Positions 1 to 9,073 of a DNA stretch of 64,000 bases are shown here, piece after piece. The stretch spans positions 186,001 to 250,000 of the forward strand of contig JAXMAV010000006.1 of NCBI GenBank assembly GCA_046350255.1, written 5' to 3'. Below the pieces are notes generated by a model. That model worked only from the letters and a program-made list of their open reading frames with translations, did no database searches and had not been told where the DNA came from. The number at the start of each line of letters is the position of its first letter. Position 1 is the stretch's first letter. A program made the position numbers and the translations under genes. The stretch comes from CALDUY01 sp046350255 (GTDB lineage: Bacteria; Planctomycetota; Planctomycetia; Gemmatales; Gemmataceae).

Positions 1-894
1 AGCAGGCAGTTGCCCTGTGTAGAACGTGGCATCTCCGAAGCTGTTCGTGCGGAGTCGATCTATTCGAAGCCGGTCGAGGTCCACGTCGGCGATGGTCAAC
101 TGTTCAGACCGTTGAAACCGTCGCGACTCGGCAAGTAGACTGCCATTCTCCGCGATGAGGCAGTGACCTCCGAAAACAACATCGGTTGTGGACTCCCCTA
201 CCCCGCAAGAGGCGTAGACGTAGGCGGCAATACATCGCCCGGACTGATTTGTCACCAGTTGCCGGCGATATCCTGCCTTCCCGATTACCTCATTACTGGC
301 GGAGAGGTTCAGGAGCAACGTGGCTCCCGAAGCTGCCTGAGTTGAACTGGGAGGAATCGGCACCCAGAGATCCTCACAGACTTCAACCCCCACGATTAAC
401 CCCTCGAACTGATCTGCGCGAAATAGCTGATCGGTGCCAAAGGGCACGTCGTGCTCGCCTAATCTGACGATGCGACTGCGCGCGGTGGTAGCCGGGGCGA
501 ACCATCGGCCTTCGTAGAACTCCTTGTAGTTGGGTAGGTAAGACTTGGGGACCACGCCCATTACGCGCCCGCGGTGCAGGATGGCTGCACAGTTAAACAC
601 CTGGTCGTCCACCTCGAGGGGCAAGCCCACCGCTGCCAACCCCGTGAACACCGAAGCAGAGGCGCTGGCAAGTTGCAGAAGAGCTTCCCGGGCTTCTTTC
701 AGCAACGTCGCCTGGTGGAAGAGATCGGCACAGGTGTACCCGGTCAGGCATAACTCAGGAAAGACGATGACCCGTACGCCCTCCACCTCGGCCTGGCTCA
801 TTTGACCCAGCACATGAGCGGCGTTGAAGGCGCAGTCGGCCACGCGAATTTCGGGAGTTGCGGCGGCCACTCGGACGAAACCATACTCGATCAT
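1..894 (-). CDS. nadE: Glutamine-dependent NAD+ synthetase, N-terminal part (runs off left edge)
   Basis: Only the first 298 codons are in the window. They form the nitrilase-fold glutaminase domain, which releases ammonia from glutamine so that a C-terminal domain can amidate nicotinate adenine dinucleotide, the last step of NAD+ synthesis. The catalytic triad is visible: Glu47 in FPELCLTGY, Lys117 in VVPKSYLPNYKEF and Cys173 in VEVCEDLW. The ATG at 894 overlaps the TGA of the upstream pncB-type gene (ATGA), so the two are probably translationally coupled, and they act in the same pathway. The synthetase domain is outside the window, so a stand-alone carbon-nitrogen hydrolase cannot be strictly excluded, but the motif spacing and the neighbour favour NadE. 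Confidence 0.88.
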   Translation of the reverse strand, partial: MIEYGFVRVAAATPEIRVADCAFNAAHVLGQMSQAEVEGVRVIVFPELCLTGYTCADLFHQATLLKEAREALLQLASASASVFTGLAAVGLPLEVDDQVFNCAAILHRGRVMGVVPKSYLPNYKEFYEGRWFAPATTARSRIVRLGEHDVPFGTDQLFRADQFEGLIVGVEVCEDLWVPIPPSSTQAASGATLLLNLSASNEVIGKAGYRRQLVTNQSGRCIAAYVYASCGVGESTTDVVFGGHCLIAENGSLLAESRRFQRSEQLTIADVDLDRLRIDRLRTNSFGDATFYTGQLPA

Positions 895-2429
895 TGCGCG
901 TCTCCCTGGTCCGGGGTAGAGCCCAGGCGCTGGCGAGCCGCCCGGATTTCTTCCTGTCGCATGGCCCGAAACCGTTCCATGTAGTCTGTGATCAGAGGCG
1001 AGAGTTTCCAGCGTTGGTAGCGACCCCACGTGGCGTCGGCGCGATCGGCCTGTGCTTCAAAGACCTCGTGATACACGATTCGCCCCTGGTCCACCAATTG
1101 GACGAACAAAGGTGTTCCCTGGGCGGGTTCGGAGGCGTCGGCGATTACCAACTCGTCGCCTTGCTCGTACAGGCGGAGGTATCCACCCAACGATTCCTTT
1201 CCCGGTGAATTGGAGAACTTCACATTCGGTCGGTGTTCCGTCGCAGTACGCTTGAATGCGGCTGACACCGTGTCCCGATGCACCAGACGCCACCAGTACC
1301 CACCTGCTCCGGGAAATAGCATGCTGGGTTCGACCCCAGTCACCTGCTGGAATACCTGGTAGACCTCACGCACCTTTTCCGGCGTGACCTCGTCCTCGAA
1401 GACTATGGTTCGCACCGAGACGCCCACCTGCTTCATTCTCTCAAAGTAATGGATACACTGCTCGGCGATATTTCCGGAGTCCACCCGGATCCCGACGCGC
1501 TCGGTTTCTGGGTGCGCGCGGATGACTCGCAGCGCGTTTTCCAGGCCCACGGTCTCGGCATCTACCAGGTCGCACAACAACGAGGCGCTCCCCATGGCCG
1601 AGACATAGCGGTCCATCATCTCGTACTCTGCTGAGGCCAGGGTCCGGTCGAACGACTGGCCCGCACACATCATCTCATGCCCGATGGTGCCGACCGATTG
1701 AAACAGTTCCGGATAGAGAAACTCCGCTGTATCATTCGAGGTCAACCGCCCGCGACCTCCGATGTAGCGCGCCAGCAACAAAACGATATTGGTCAGCTCG
1801 TTGGGCGCTGCGCGTAACCCAAACTCGGCATCGCGCGGGGTGGCCTGCTTCATTAGACGGGCCTTGGTCGCCTGAATGATCGGGGCGAAATATCGGCACA
1901 TCGCGGGTTCGAGATAGGACACCAGGCCGCCGGGACCTTCAAAGACCAGGCAGGGCACCCCTGCGAGAAATGCCTGCCCCCCGGGGAAGCCCCAGACATC
2001 GATGGGCAACGTCACTTCCTCACCTGACTGCCTGGCCAGTACCCAGTCCCACAATTCGCGTGGAAAGGCACGTACCCCGGCGCGCCGGGAGGACCATTCA
2101 GCATACATCTGGATATCGCTTCGGCGTAGAGGACGGTGGAACCACTGGGCCAGCATGGCCTCGTGCCCAGCCATGATCAATTGCTGCCCTGCCCCGGCCT
2201 CGGGCAGCCCCTTGCGCATGGTCAGGGAGTAGCAGGCCTGAGTCAGGGCAACATCGGGCACAGCGGCCCACATGGTTCGTTTGTAGGTGTCCGTTCCACC
2301 TGGCCAGCCACCGAGCAGGAAGTGCCGACCGAAAAACTCGTCGCGCAGCTCGGCACGGCGGGAGGCGAAGGAATCGTCGGTCGGGGTCACAGTTGGGCTC
2401 CCAACATGGGGGGTGGAAAGGGACGCCAC
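891..2429 (-). CDS. pncB: Nicotinate phosphoribosyltransferase family protein
   Basis: A 512-residue cytosolic enzyme of the nicotinate/nicotinamide phosphoribosyltransferase fold. It would join nicotinate to PRPP to form nicotinate mononucleotide, the first step of the Preiss-Handler NAD salvage route. Visible motifs include VGTIGHEMMCAGQSF, matching the family GT-x-x-H-E region, GIRVDSGNIAEQ, and a late KFSNSPGKESLGG segment like the family's phosphate-binding end. The start is a GTG at 2429; there is no in-frame ATG near it and no clear Shine-Dalgarno, so the N-terminus may be off by some codons. It sits immediately upstream of nadE with a 4-base overlap and is divergent from the photolyase operon. 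Nicotinamide as substrate cannot be excluded. Confidence 0.85.
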   Translation of the reverse strand: MASLSTPHVGSPTVTPTDDSFASRRAELRDEFFGRHFLLGGWPGGTDTYKRTMWAAVPDVALTQACYSLTMRKGLPEAGAGQQLIMAGHEAMLAQWFHRPLRRSDIQMYAEWSSRRAGVRAFPRELWDWVLARQSGEEVTLPIDVWGFPGGQAFLAGVPCLVFEGPGGLVSYLEPAMCRYFAPIIQATKARLMKQATPRDAEFGLRAAPNELTNIVLLLARYIGGRGRLTSNDTAEFLYPELFQSVGTIGHEMMCAGQSFDRTLASAEYEMMDRYVSAMGSASLLCDLVDAETVGLENALRVIRAHPETERVGIRVDSGNIAEQCIHYFERMKQVGVSVRTIVFEDEVTPEKVREVYQVFQQVTGVEPSMLFPGAGGYWWRLVHRDTVSAAFKRTATEHRPNVKFSNSPGKESLGGYLRLYEQGDELVIADASEPAQGTPLFVQLVDQGRIVYHEVFEAQADRADATWGRYQRWKLSPLITDYMERFRAMRQEEIRAARQRLGSTPDQGDAQ

Positions 2430-2498
2430 CTACGGGACTATTGATACTGTGGATGCGCGATCCCGGCAGGTAGCTGGCTCTCATCCCGCGGAGGCTTC

Positions 2499-4070
2499 AT
2501 GCCGTCACGACCTTCTCGCGTCCGCCATTTGATCCTGGTTCTTGGAGACCAACTCGACCTGCACTCCAGTGCCTTCGATGGGTTCGACCACAGGCAAGAC
2601 GTCGTGTGGATGGCGGAGGTTGTCGAGGAATCGACGCATGTATGGTCGCACAAGGCACGCATCGCCCTGTTCCTGAGTGGCATGAGACACTTTCGCGACC
2701 TGCTTCAACACCACAAGCGACCGGTTCATTATCGCCACCTGGACGATCCCGACAATCGCGGCAGTCTGCCTGCCGAACTCGAGGCTGCCTGCCTACAATT
2801 CCAGCCGGCCGGGCTCATCGTCACGGAACCGGGCGACTGGCGGGTTCGGCAGGCGCTAATCAAGACTGCCCAGCGATTGAATCTTCCACTAGAGATACGC
2901 CTCGACCGGCATTTCCTTAGCAGCGTCGATGATTTTCGGGCGTTTGCCGCCTCGCGCAAACAGACGCGGCAGGAGTACTTCTATCGCCTCCTTCGCCGAC
3001 GTCATGGCATCCTGATGAATGGAGACGAGCCAGAAGGTGGCCAGTGGAACTTCGACGCCGACAACCGGGGCAGCTTCAGCCGAGAGGGCCCGGGTCTGCT
3101 CCCCGCCGTGCAGGGCTATAAACCGGACACTATCACGCGTGACGTCTTGGCCCTGGTGGAACATCGCTTTCCGACTCATCCCGGGTCGTTGGAGGACTTC
3201 GACTGGCCTGTTACACCTGCTCAGGCGCAGCAGGCCCTCGAAGATTTCATACGCCATCGTCTTCCGAATTTCGGCGCGTATCAGGACGCCATGTGGACCG
3301 AGCAACCTTATCTCTATCACGCTCGACTCGCGGCAGCGCTGAATCTGAAGCTGCTCGACCCACGCGACGCATTGAAGGCGGCCGAGGCAGCCTATCGATC
3401 TGGGCAGGCTCCACTGGAGGCTGTTGAGGGGTTTATCCGCCAGATTCTCGGATGGCGCGAGTATGTGCGCGGCATCTACTGGTCGCTGATGCCGGAGTAT
3501 GGCCAGCGAAACGCGCTACAGGCAAAGGAGGCTTTACCCGCGTTCTACTGGACCGGCGACACCGAGATGCACTGCATGCGGCAATGCCTGCGACAAACGC
3601 TGGATCTTGGCTATGCCCACCATATTCAGCGTCTGATGGTGACAGGTTTGTACGCCCTTCAGCTAGGAGTGGAGCCGTCCCAGGTGCATGAGTGGTACCT
3701 GGCGGTGTACGTCGATGCCGTGGAGTGGGTCGAGCTTCCCAATACCCTGGGGATGGCACTTCATGCCGATGGAGGTGTGATGGCCTCCAAACCATATGCC
3801 GCCTCCGGAAAGTACATCCAGCGGATGAGCAACTATTGCCAAGAATGCCGCTTCGACCCGGCGGAGTCGGTCGGAGAACGGGCCTGCCCATTTACCACAC
3901 TCTACTGGGATTTCCTGCTTCGCCATCGCACGCAGCTGGCCAGAATCCCTCGCATGAAAATGCAGGTACTGAACCTCAATCGCCTGAGCCAGTCCGAACA
4001 GGCGGCCATCCAGGATCAGGCCCGGCGTCATCGACTTCAGGTAGTTTCTCAGGTGAATGCAACCTCATGA
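2499..4070 (+). CDS. FeS-type bacterial cryptochrome/(6-4) photolyase (photolyase-related protein)
   Basis: A 523-residue flavoprotein of the prokaryotic FeS-BCP class, which repairs (6-4) photoproducts with light or acts as a light sensor. Four cysteines, C359, C447, C450 and C463, have the same spacing (88, 3, 13) as the [4Fe-4S] ligands I recall for Agrobacterium PhrB, and the paired histidines H374-H375 in YAHHIQRLM fall where the catalytic histidines are expected. The N-terminal photolyase-related domain begins LILVLGDQL. GAGG lies at 2491-2494 just before the ATG at 2499. The stop overlaps the next start (ATGA at 4067-4070). It is the first gene of a four-gene light-repair operon. Repair versus sensing cannot be decided from sequence. 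Confidence 0.92.
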   Translation: MPSRPSRVRHLILVLGDQLDLHSSAFDGFDHRQDVVWMAEVVEESTHVWSHKARIALFLSGMRHFRDLLQHHKRPVHYRHLDDPDNRGSLPAELEAACLQFQPAGLIVTEPGDWRVRQALIKTAQRLNLPLEIRLDRHFLSSVDDFRAFAASRKQTRQEYFYRLLRRRHGILMNGDEPEGGQWNFDADNRGSFSREGPGLLPAVQGYKPDTITRDVLALVEHRFPTHPGSLEDFDWPVTPAQAQQALEDFIRHRLPNFGAYQDAMWTEQPYLYHARLAAALNLKLLDPRDALKAAEAAYRSGQAPLEAVEGFIRQILGWREYVRGIYWSLMPEYGQRNALQAKEALPAFYWTGDTEMHCMRQCLRQTLDLGYAHHIQRLMVTGLYALQLGVEPSQVHEWYLAVYVDAVEWVELPNTLGMALHADGGVMASKPYAASGKYIQRMSNYCQECRFDPAESVGERACPFTTLYWDFLLRHRTQLARIPRMKMQVLNLNRLSQSEQAAIQDQARRHRLQVVSQVNATS

Positions 4071-4822
4071 ACGATCAGGCAAGCGCATCCTCTCGCGTTC
4101 ACGTCATCCTGGGGGCCAGTGGCGGAATCGGCTCTGCTCTGTCACGACGTCTGGCTTCCGAAGGCAACCACCTGGTGCTGGCCGCACGGAAGCGCGAGCG
4201 ACTGGAGCCGTTGGCACTGGAGTTGAAGGCAGAATGCCGAGTAGTCGATGCCACGCGATTCGCCGAGGTGGACGAACTGCTGGCTAGCGTCCGGGAAACG
4301 CTGGGGCGGATTGATGGCGTGGCCTGCTGTGCGGGCTCTATTCTCCTAAAATCGGCACAGCAAACCTCCGAGGATGAGTACCACGCCACCGTCGCTGCAA
4401 ACCTAACCACGGCGTTTGCCACGGTGCGGGCGGCAAGTCGCTACCTACAAGCGCCTGGTGGCGCGATCGTTCTGTGTTCATCCGCGGCGGCCCGGACCGG
4501 GCTGGCACATCATGAAGCGATAGCCGCAGCCAAGGCGGGAGTCATGGGGCTTGTCCTCTCAGCAGCTGCAACCCTTGCTCCGCGTGGCATCCGGGTCAAC
4601 GCCGTGGCTCCGGGCCTGGTGCGTACCCCCATGACCAGCCGGCTGACCAGTAACGAGAACACGATGAAAACCTCACAGGCCATGCATCCCCTGGGGCGCA
4701 TCGGCGAGCCCGAGGACGTGGCAGCTGCCCTGGCGTGGTTTCTATCTCCTCAATCAACCTGGGTCACGGGGCAGATCCTGGGCGTTGATGGAGGCCTTGC
4801 CGATCTGAAACTGCGAGGTTGA
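4067..4822 (+). CDS. SDR-fold protein with altered active site, photolyase operon
   Basis: A 251-residue short-chain dehydrogenase/reductase-fold protein. The N-terminal cofactor motif is GASGGIGSA and the C-terminal NAVAPGLVRTPM and GRIGEPEDVA segments are typical. The catalytic YxxxK is altered: the aligned segment reads HHEAIAAAKAGV, so the Tyr is replaced by Ile while the Lys remains; the upstream Ser of CSSAAAR is kept. It is therefore either a non-classical reductase or a cofactor-binding protein. The ATG at 4067 overlaps the stop of the FeS photolyase and its stop lies 23 bases before the next photolyase start, so co-expression with two photolyases is nearly certain. The substrate is unknown. 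Confidence 0.85.
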   Translation: MNDQASASSRVHVILGASGGIGSALSRRLASEGNHLVLAARKRERLEPLALELKAECRVVDATRFAEVDELLASVRETLGRIDGVACCAGSILLKSAQQTSEDEYHATVAANLTTAFATVRAASRYLQAPGGAIVLCSSAAARTGLAHHEAIAAAKAGVMGLVLSAAATLAPRGIRVNAVAPGLVRTPMTSRLTSNENTMKTSQAMHPLGRIGEPEDVAAALAWFLSPQSTWVTGQILGVDGGLADLKLRG

Positions 4823-4845
4823 ATCGACCTCCTGGAGTGCGCGTG

Positions 4846-6300
4846 ATGTGCAGTGGTACTACAATCGTGTGGTTACGTCACGACCTGCGTCTGGCGGATA
4901 ACCCTGCCCTGGAGTCTGCCTGCCAGGGGGGCGGCCCAGTCGTTCCCGTGTTCATCTGGGCTCCAGAAGAGGAAGGCAAGTGGGTGCCCGGTGCTGCCTC
5001 ACGCTGGTGGCTGCATCAGTCCCTGGAGGCGCTGGATGAATCACTGCGCCAACTCTCCTCGCGTCTCATTATTCGCAAGGGGCCGACGCATGCGGTCCTG
5101 GACGAGGTGGCCCGCGAGACCGGTGCAGAGCGTCTGGTGTGGAATCGTCGCTACGAGCCAGCAGTGATCGAGCGCGACCAGACGTTGAAGAGTCATTTCC
5201 GCTCCCTGGGGTTAGAAGTGGAAAGCTTCAACTCGGCATTGTTGTTTGAACCCTGGCAGGTGGCCACAAAGACAGGTCGGCCCTTCCAGGTGTATACGCC
5301 GTTCTGGAAGGCCTGCTGTGCCACCAAGCCGGCCCCACGCCCGCTGCCGACCCCTACCCGCATTCCTGCTCCGGAGGCCTGGCCCACATCCCTGGCTCTT
5401 AATGCGTTGGCCCTGGAACCGAAGATCAACTGGGCGGCTGGCATGCGCGAGACCTGGCAACCCGGCGAGGTCGGAGCGACGGAACGACTGCAGGCGTTCA
5501 TCGACGACCATTTGAACGATTACGCCGATGAGCGAGATTTTCCTGGCGCGGATGGAACCTCGTCACTTTCTCCGCATCTGCACTTCGGCGAGGTGAGCCC
5601 TCGCACCATGTGGTATGCCGTGCTCGATGCACAGGGAAAGTCCGATCCCCAGGACCTGCCGCGAGGGTCACAGGTTTATCTCAAGGAAGTGGTATGGCGC
5701 GAGTTCGCCTATCAGCTACTTTATCACTTTTCCCATACCACCGACGAACCTCTTCGCAGTCAATACACTGCTTTTCCCTGGCGAAGCGATCCAACCGCGT
5801 TGCGAGCCTGGCAACGGGGGAAGACCGGCTACCCCTTTGTTGACGCCGGCATGCGCCAACTCTGGACAACGGGCTGGATGCACAATCGGGTGCGCATGGT
5901 GGTCGCCTCCTTCCTGGTCAAGCACCTCCTGTTGCCCTGGCAGGACGGGGCCCGCTGGTTCTGGGACACGTTGGTTGATGCCGACCTGGCCAGTAACACC
6001 CTCGGTTGGCAATGGACTGCCGGCTGCGGAGCCGATGCCGCACCGTACTTCCGGATCTTCAATCCGATCACGCAGGGTGAGAAGTTCGATCCCTTGGGAG
6101 ATTACGTTCGCCGGTGGGTTCCGGAACTGGCCAGGTTGCCCACCGAGGTGATTCACCAGCCTTGGACCGCCGACGATCGGACCCTGGGACAAGCCGGAGT
6201 GACCCTGGGCGTAACTTATCCCTACCCGATCGTTGATCACGCCGAGGCGCGAGCGCGTGCCCTGCAGGCGTTGGAGTCGCTACCCCGGATAACTCTGTGA
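4846..6300 (+). CDS. phrB: Deoxyribodipyrimidine photolyase, class I type
   Basis: A 484-residue FAD-dependent photolyase that would split cyclobutane pyrimidine dimers using blue light. It opens with IVWLRHDLRLADNPAL, the family's antenna-domain start. The FAD-binding C-terminal half contains KTGYPFVDAGMRQLW, TGWMHNRVRM and ASNTLGWQWTAGCGADA. The ATG at 4846 was chosen because GGAG (4834-4837) precedes it at a good distance and the recognisable domain begins within a few codons; an in-frame TTG at 4819 would overlap the previous gene but adds nothing conserved. The spacing in the operon implies co-transcription with the FeS photolyase. A cryptochrome function is possible but less likely. Confidence 0.92.
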   Translation: MCSGTTIVWLRHDLRLADNPALESACQGGGPVVPVFIWAPEEEGKWVPGAASRWWLHQSLEALDESLRQLSSRLIIRKGPTHAVLDEVARETGAERLVWNRRYEPAVIERDQTLKSHFRSLGLEVESFNSALLFEPWQVATKTGRPFQVYTPFWKACCATKPAPRPLPTPTRIPAPEAWPTSLALNALALEPKINWAAGMRETWQPGEVGATERLQAFIDDHLNDYADERDFPGADGTSSLSPHLHFGEVSPRTMWYAVLDAQGKSDPQDLPRGSQVYLKEVVWREFAYQLLYHFSHTTDEPLRSQYTAFPWRSDPTALRAWQRGKTGYPFVDAGMRQLWTTGWMHNRVRMVVASFLVKHLLLPWQDGARWFWDTLVDADLASNTLGWQWTAGCGADAAPYFRIFNPITQGEKFDPLGDYVRRWVPELARLPTEVIHQPWTADDRTLGQAGVTLGVTYPYPIVDHAEARARALQALESLPRITL

Positions 6301-6315
6301 AATGTGAGAGTTCGC

Positions 6316-6765
6316 ATGTCGCTTCCTGGTTCTCTGCTGCTTCTGGTTCACGCGGCCAGCACCTGGTACATGGTTGGCCTGATCTGGTTCGTTCAAGTGG
6401 TGCATTATCCCCTGTTCGACCGGGTAGGAGAGGATGGCTTTGCCGCGTACGAGGCCAGGCATCAGTCCCGCACCTTTCTCGTCGTGGGGCCCCCCATGCT
6501 GGTGGAGGCGCTCTGTGCGGTATGCATCGTATTTCGCGGTGAGGGCCCTGCCCTGATGATCTGGACCGGATTGGCACTGACCATACTGATCTGGGCTTCG
6601 ACTGCGCTGGTCCAGATTCCCTGTCACGACAGACTGGCTGCCGGTTTCTCTGGATCCGCGCATGCACTCCTGGTTGGCTCAAATTGGATCCGGACCTGCA
6701 GCTGGACGCTGCGCGGCATTATCGCCCTGGCGTTGCTATACCGGCCAATGCAGCCAAACGGTTAG
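6316..6765 (+). CDS. Small conserved membrane protein, photolyase operon
   Basis: A 149-residue protein with about four hydrophobic segments: an N-terminal SLLLLVHAASTWYMVGLIWF, a central FLVVGPPMLVEALCAVCIVF, a third around ALMIWTGLALTILIWAST, and a weaker C-terminal one. The soluble parts carry W, H and Q residues in HYPLF and YEARHQSR, which recall integral membrane electron-transfer or DUF-type proteins, but I do not recognise the family with certainty. It starts 15 bases after the photolyase stop. Its TAG stop overlaps the stop of the convergent gene in TTAG (6762-6765). By context it belongs to the light-repair operon, but its role is unknown. Confidence 0.8.
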   Translation: MSLPGSLLLLVHAASTWYMVGLIWFVQVVHYPLFDRVGEDGFAAYEARHQSRTFLVVGPPMLVEALCAVCIVFRGEGPALMIWTGLALTILIWASTALVQIPCHDRLAAGFSGSAHALLVGSNWIRTCSWTLRGIIALALLYRPMQPNG

Positions 6766-8390
6766 GTTCGTCGCACCAGAAGCATGGTCTGGTCGTCCTG
6801 CAACTCTTCCTTCCCGCTGAAGCGTCGCACGGCGGCGCTGGTCTCCAACAGACACTGCTCGAGTGGGAGGTTTGTGCGCGAGCCTCCCAGAACCTCACAC
6901 AGTCGTTCAACGCCAAACTCGGTCTTCTCGTCCGGGGTCGCCTCGACGAAACCATCGCTGTAAAAAATGAGAGTCTCCCCTGGCTGCAGGATGATCCGGG
7001 TGTCGATGATGCGCAGGGGAATCGGAGCAGAGCCGAGGAGCATACCTGGACGCAGCGATACAACCTCAACCACGCCGGTGGCTCGCCGCAATAATGGGGG
7101 CGGATGACCTCCGGTGGCGAGGGTGATGCTGCAGTCGCTGCCGTCGAAAATGCCGAACACCATGGTGACAAAGAGGTGCGTCGGGTTGTCGTTGGCGAGG
7201 GCGAAGTTCAGGCGCTGGAGGAAATCGGCCGCGCCAGTGGCTGCTGGAGCGATGTTTCGAGCCAGGGTTCGCACGGCAATCATGAACAGAGCCGCTGGCA
7301 TGCCCTTGCCGGAAACATCGCCAACAAAGAAGGCAAGCCGGCCGTCGGTAAGCCGGAAGAAGTCGTAGAGGTCGCCCGAAACCTCCCGCGCCGGGACACA
7401 GCGGGCGAACAACTCGACGCCTTGCCCGATCTCCTGGAAGTCGGTCGGCAGGAACTGTTGCTGGATGTCGCGCGCCAGTAGGATTTCCTGCCGGAGACGC
7501 TCCTCGCGCAGACGTTCGGCATGGAAGGCGGCGTTTTGCAGCACCACGCTGGCCTGCAGGGTAACAGCGCTGAGCAATTCCAGGTCGTCCGGCTTGAACG
7601 ACTGACCCACGCGGATGCAATCGAGCTGGATGACGCCCAGACGACGATTCTCCCATCCCAGGAGTGGCACGCACAGGAACGAGCGGAGATTGAGCGACAC
7701 CAGTGTCGCGGACAGGACCAGATTGCGATCTCCGCGGACATCCTCGCTGAGGAATCCCACGCCTTCTTCCAGAGCACGACGAACGATGGTGCGGCTGTAG
7801 GGGAAGTCACCCACCTCACCAGGTAGTCGCGTGCGCTGGGCGCGGATGACGTGCTTCTCGCCCTCGCACAGCATGACCATGCCACGGTCCGCCTGGGGGA
7901 ACAGCCGCATCAGATGATCGAGCAACTTGTTCAGCAAGGGATCGAGGTCGAGAGTGTGCCCCAGGTCCTGGGCGATCTTCAGCATCAGCTCAAGCTTTTG
8001 CGATGGATTCTGCGCGAAGATCGTGTGGTTGGACGGTTGAAGATCCAAACGGGCGCGGATGACCTGCGGAGTGTCCACCGGAGTGATCGGTGGCTCGAAG
8101 ATGATGGCCATCTCGTAAGGGCCAATCTGGATGATGTCGTGCTCGGTGACCGGCACACGTCCAGAGATCTTCTGGCCGTTCAGATAGGTGCCGTTGCTCG
8201 AACCGACATCCTGGACGAAGTACAAGCCGTTTTCGGCGACAATCTGAGCGTGGTGGCGGCTCACCGCGAGCGATTCCAGGTAGATCGCGGTGTCCGGCTG
8301 ACGCCCGATCATCGTGCACTTGTCTTCGAGAGGGAACCGCCTACCAGAGTTCGGTCCCTTGATGACGGCAACGACAGATGGCATACCCAT
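6762..8390 (-). CDS. FHA-GAF-SpoIIE (PP2C-like) protein serine phosphatase
   Basis: A 542-residue cytosolic signalling protein in three parts. An FHA domain (about 1-100; GRQPDTAIY, SRHHAQIV, SSNGTYLNG) binds phosphothreonine. A GAF domain (about 150-290) senses a small ligand or partner. A C-terminal SpoIIE/RsbU phosphatase domain (about 310-540) carries REVSGDLYDFF, FVGDVSGKGMPAAL and LIFYSDGFVEA, including the metal-binding aspartates. Such proteins usually dephosphorylate an anti-sigma-factor antagonist. No STAS or RsbW-type partner is adjacent. The FHA domain suggests that a phosphorylated kinase client recruits it; the kinase gene near 32 kb is a candidate by inference only. Confidence 0.9.
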   Translation of the reverse strand: MGMPSVVAVIKGPNSGRRFPLEDKCTMIGRQPDTAIYLESLAVSRHHAQIVAENGLYFVQDVGSSNGTYLNGQKISGRVPVTEHDIIQIGPYEMAIIFEPPITPVDTPQVIRARLDLQPSNHTIFAQNPSQKLELMLKIAQDLGHTLDLDPLLNKLLDHLMRLFPQADRGMVMLCEGEKHVIRAQRTRLPGEVGDFPYSRTIVRRALEEGVGFLSEDVRGDRNLVLSATLVSLNLRSFLCVPLLGWENRRLGVIQLDCIRVGQSFKPDDLELLSAVTLQASVVLQNAAFHAERLREERLRQEILLARDIQQQFLPTDFQEIGQGVELFARCVPAREVSGDLYDFFRLTDGRLAFFVGDVSGKGMPAALFMIAVRTLARNIAPAATGAADFLQRLNFALANDNPTHLFVTMVFGIFDGSDCSITLATGGHPPPLLRRATGVVEVVSLRPGMLLGSAPIPLRIIDTRIILQPGETLIFYSDGFVEATPDEKTEFGVERLCEVLGGSRTNLPLEQCLLETSAAVRRFSGKEELQDDQTMLLVRRT

Positions 8391-8456
8391 TTTGTACCCG
8401 ATCCCCAGCCCGGATGCCAGACTCGGCCGGGGACAGATTCACCTGCTCGACTCTGA

Positions 8457-8990
8457 TCAGGGAGTTGTAGGGCCCGGGGTCCGGGTTGCACTGGCGGGTT
8501 GAAAGGGGCCAGCCTCACGTCGCGGCACCCAGGCCACCACCGCGTTCAGTACCGCCCGGCGAAACCCTTCCGGCTCCGGGACCCCGGTTAGACGCAGGAC
8601 AATCTTGCTGTCTGAGATAATCTCGAGATTGCCAGAGTGGAAAAAGGCGTCGATGGACGCGGGATCGAGATGGACCTCTTCGATTTCGGCCAGAGCCACG
8701 GATTGCCCCGGGGATGGCCGCCAGCCTCGCTGGATCATCACACGACGATTGGTCAGAGTGTAGCGCCGACTTAGAAACGGAGCAAACTTGAGAGCGAAGA
8801 GGGGCAGCAGAAGGAGGAATCCCACCGGCGCAAGTACCACGGTCTTGATGAGTTGACTTGCCAGCGAGGCTACCAGGTGATTCACTCCCAGGACAGTGGG
8901 CCAGGCCTCACGGATGCAAGCCTCGCTGACCTGTGGCGGCACAAGTCCCGTGATCGCTTGCTTTGGATGGTGGAAGGTATTACTGCCCAT
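8457..8990 (-). CDS. Membrane-anchored PH-like (bPH2/DUF304) protein
   Basis: A 177-residue protein with a hydrophobic stretch around residues 45-75 (TVVLAPVGFLLLLPLF) followed by a bacterial PH-like region: SRRYTLTNRRVMIQRGW, then a beta-rich segment ending EIISDSKIVLRLTGVPEPE. This is the usual layout of bPH2 (DUF304) proteins, whose biochemical role is poorly known. I chose the ATG at 8990, preceded by AGGAG; longer forms begin at a TTG at 9035. It lies between two minus-strand genes and is probably in the same transcription unit as the FHA-GAF phosphatase, 66 bases downstream. Confidence 0.75.
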   Translation of the reverse strand: MGSNTFHHPKQAITGLVPPQVSEACIREAWPTVLGVNHLVASLASQLIKTVVLAPVGFLLLLPLFALKFAPFLSRRYTLTNRRVMIQRGWRPSPGQSVALAEIEEVHLDPASIDAFFHSGNLEIISDSKIVLRLTGVPEPEGFRRAVLNAVVAWVPRREAGPFQPASATRTPGPTTP

Positions 8991-9073
8991 CGCTCGATCC
9001 ATCTCCTGTTCAAACCGGCAGGATTCAGGCCACAACCTGCTCCAGCCATCCTATCGATCTCCTGTGAAGAGGC

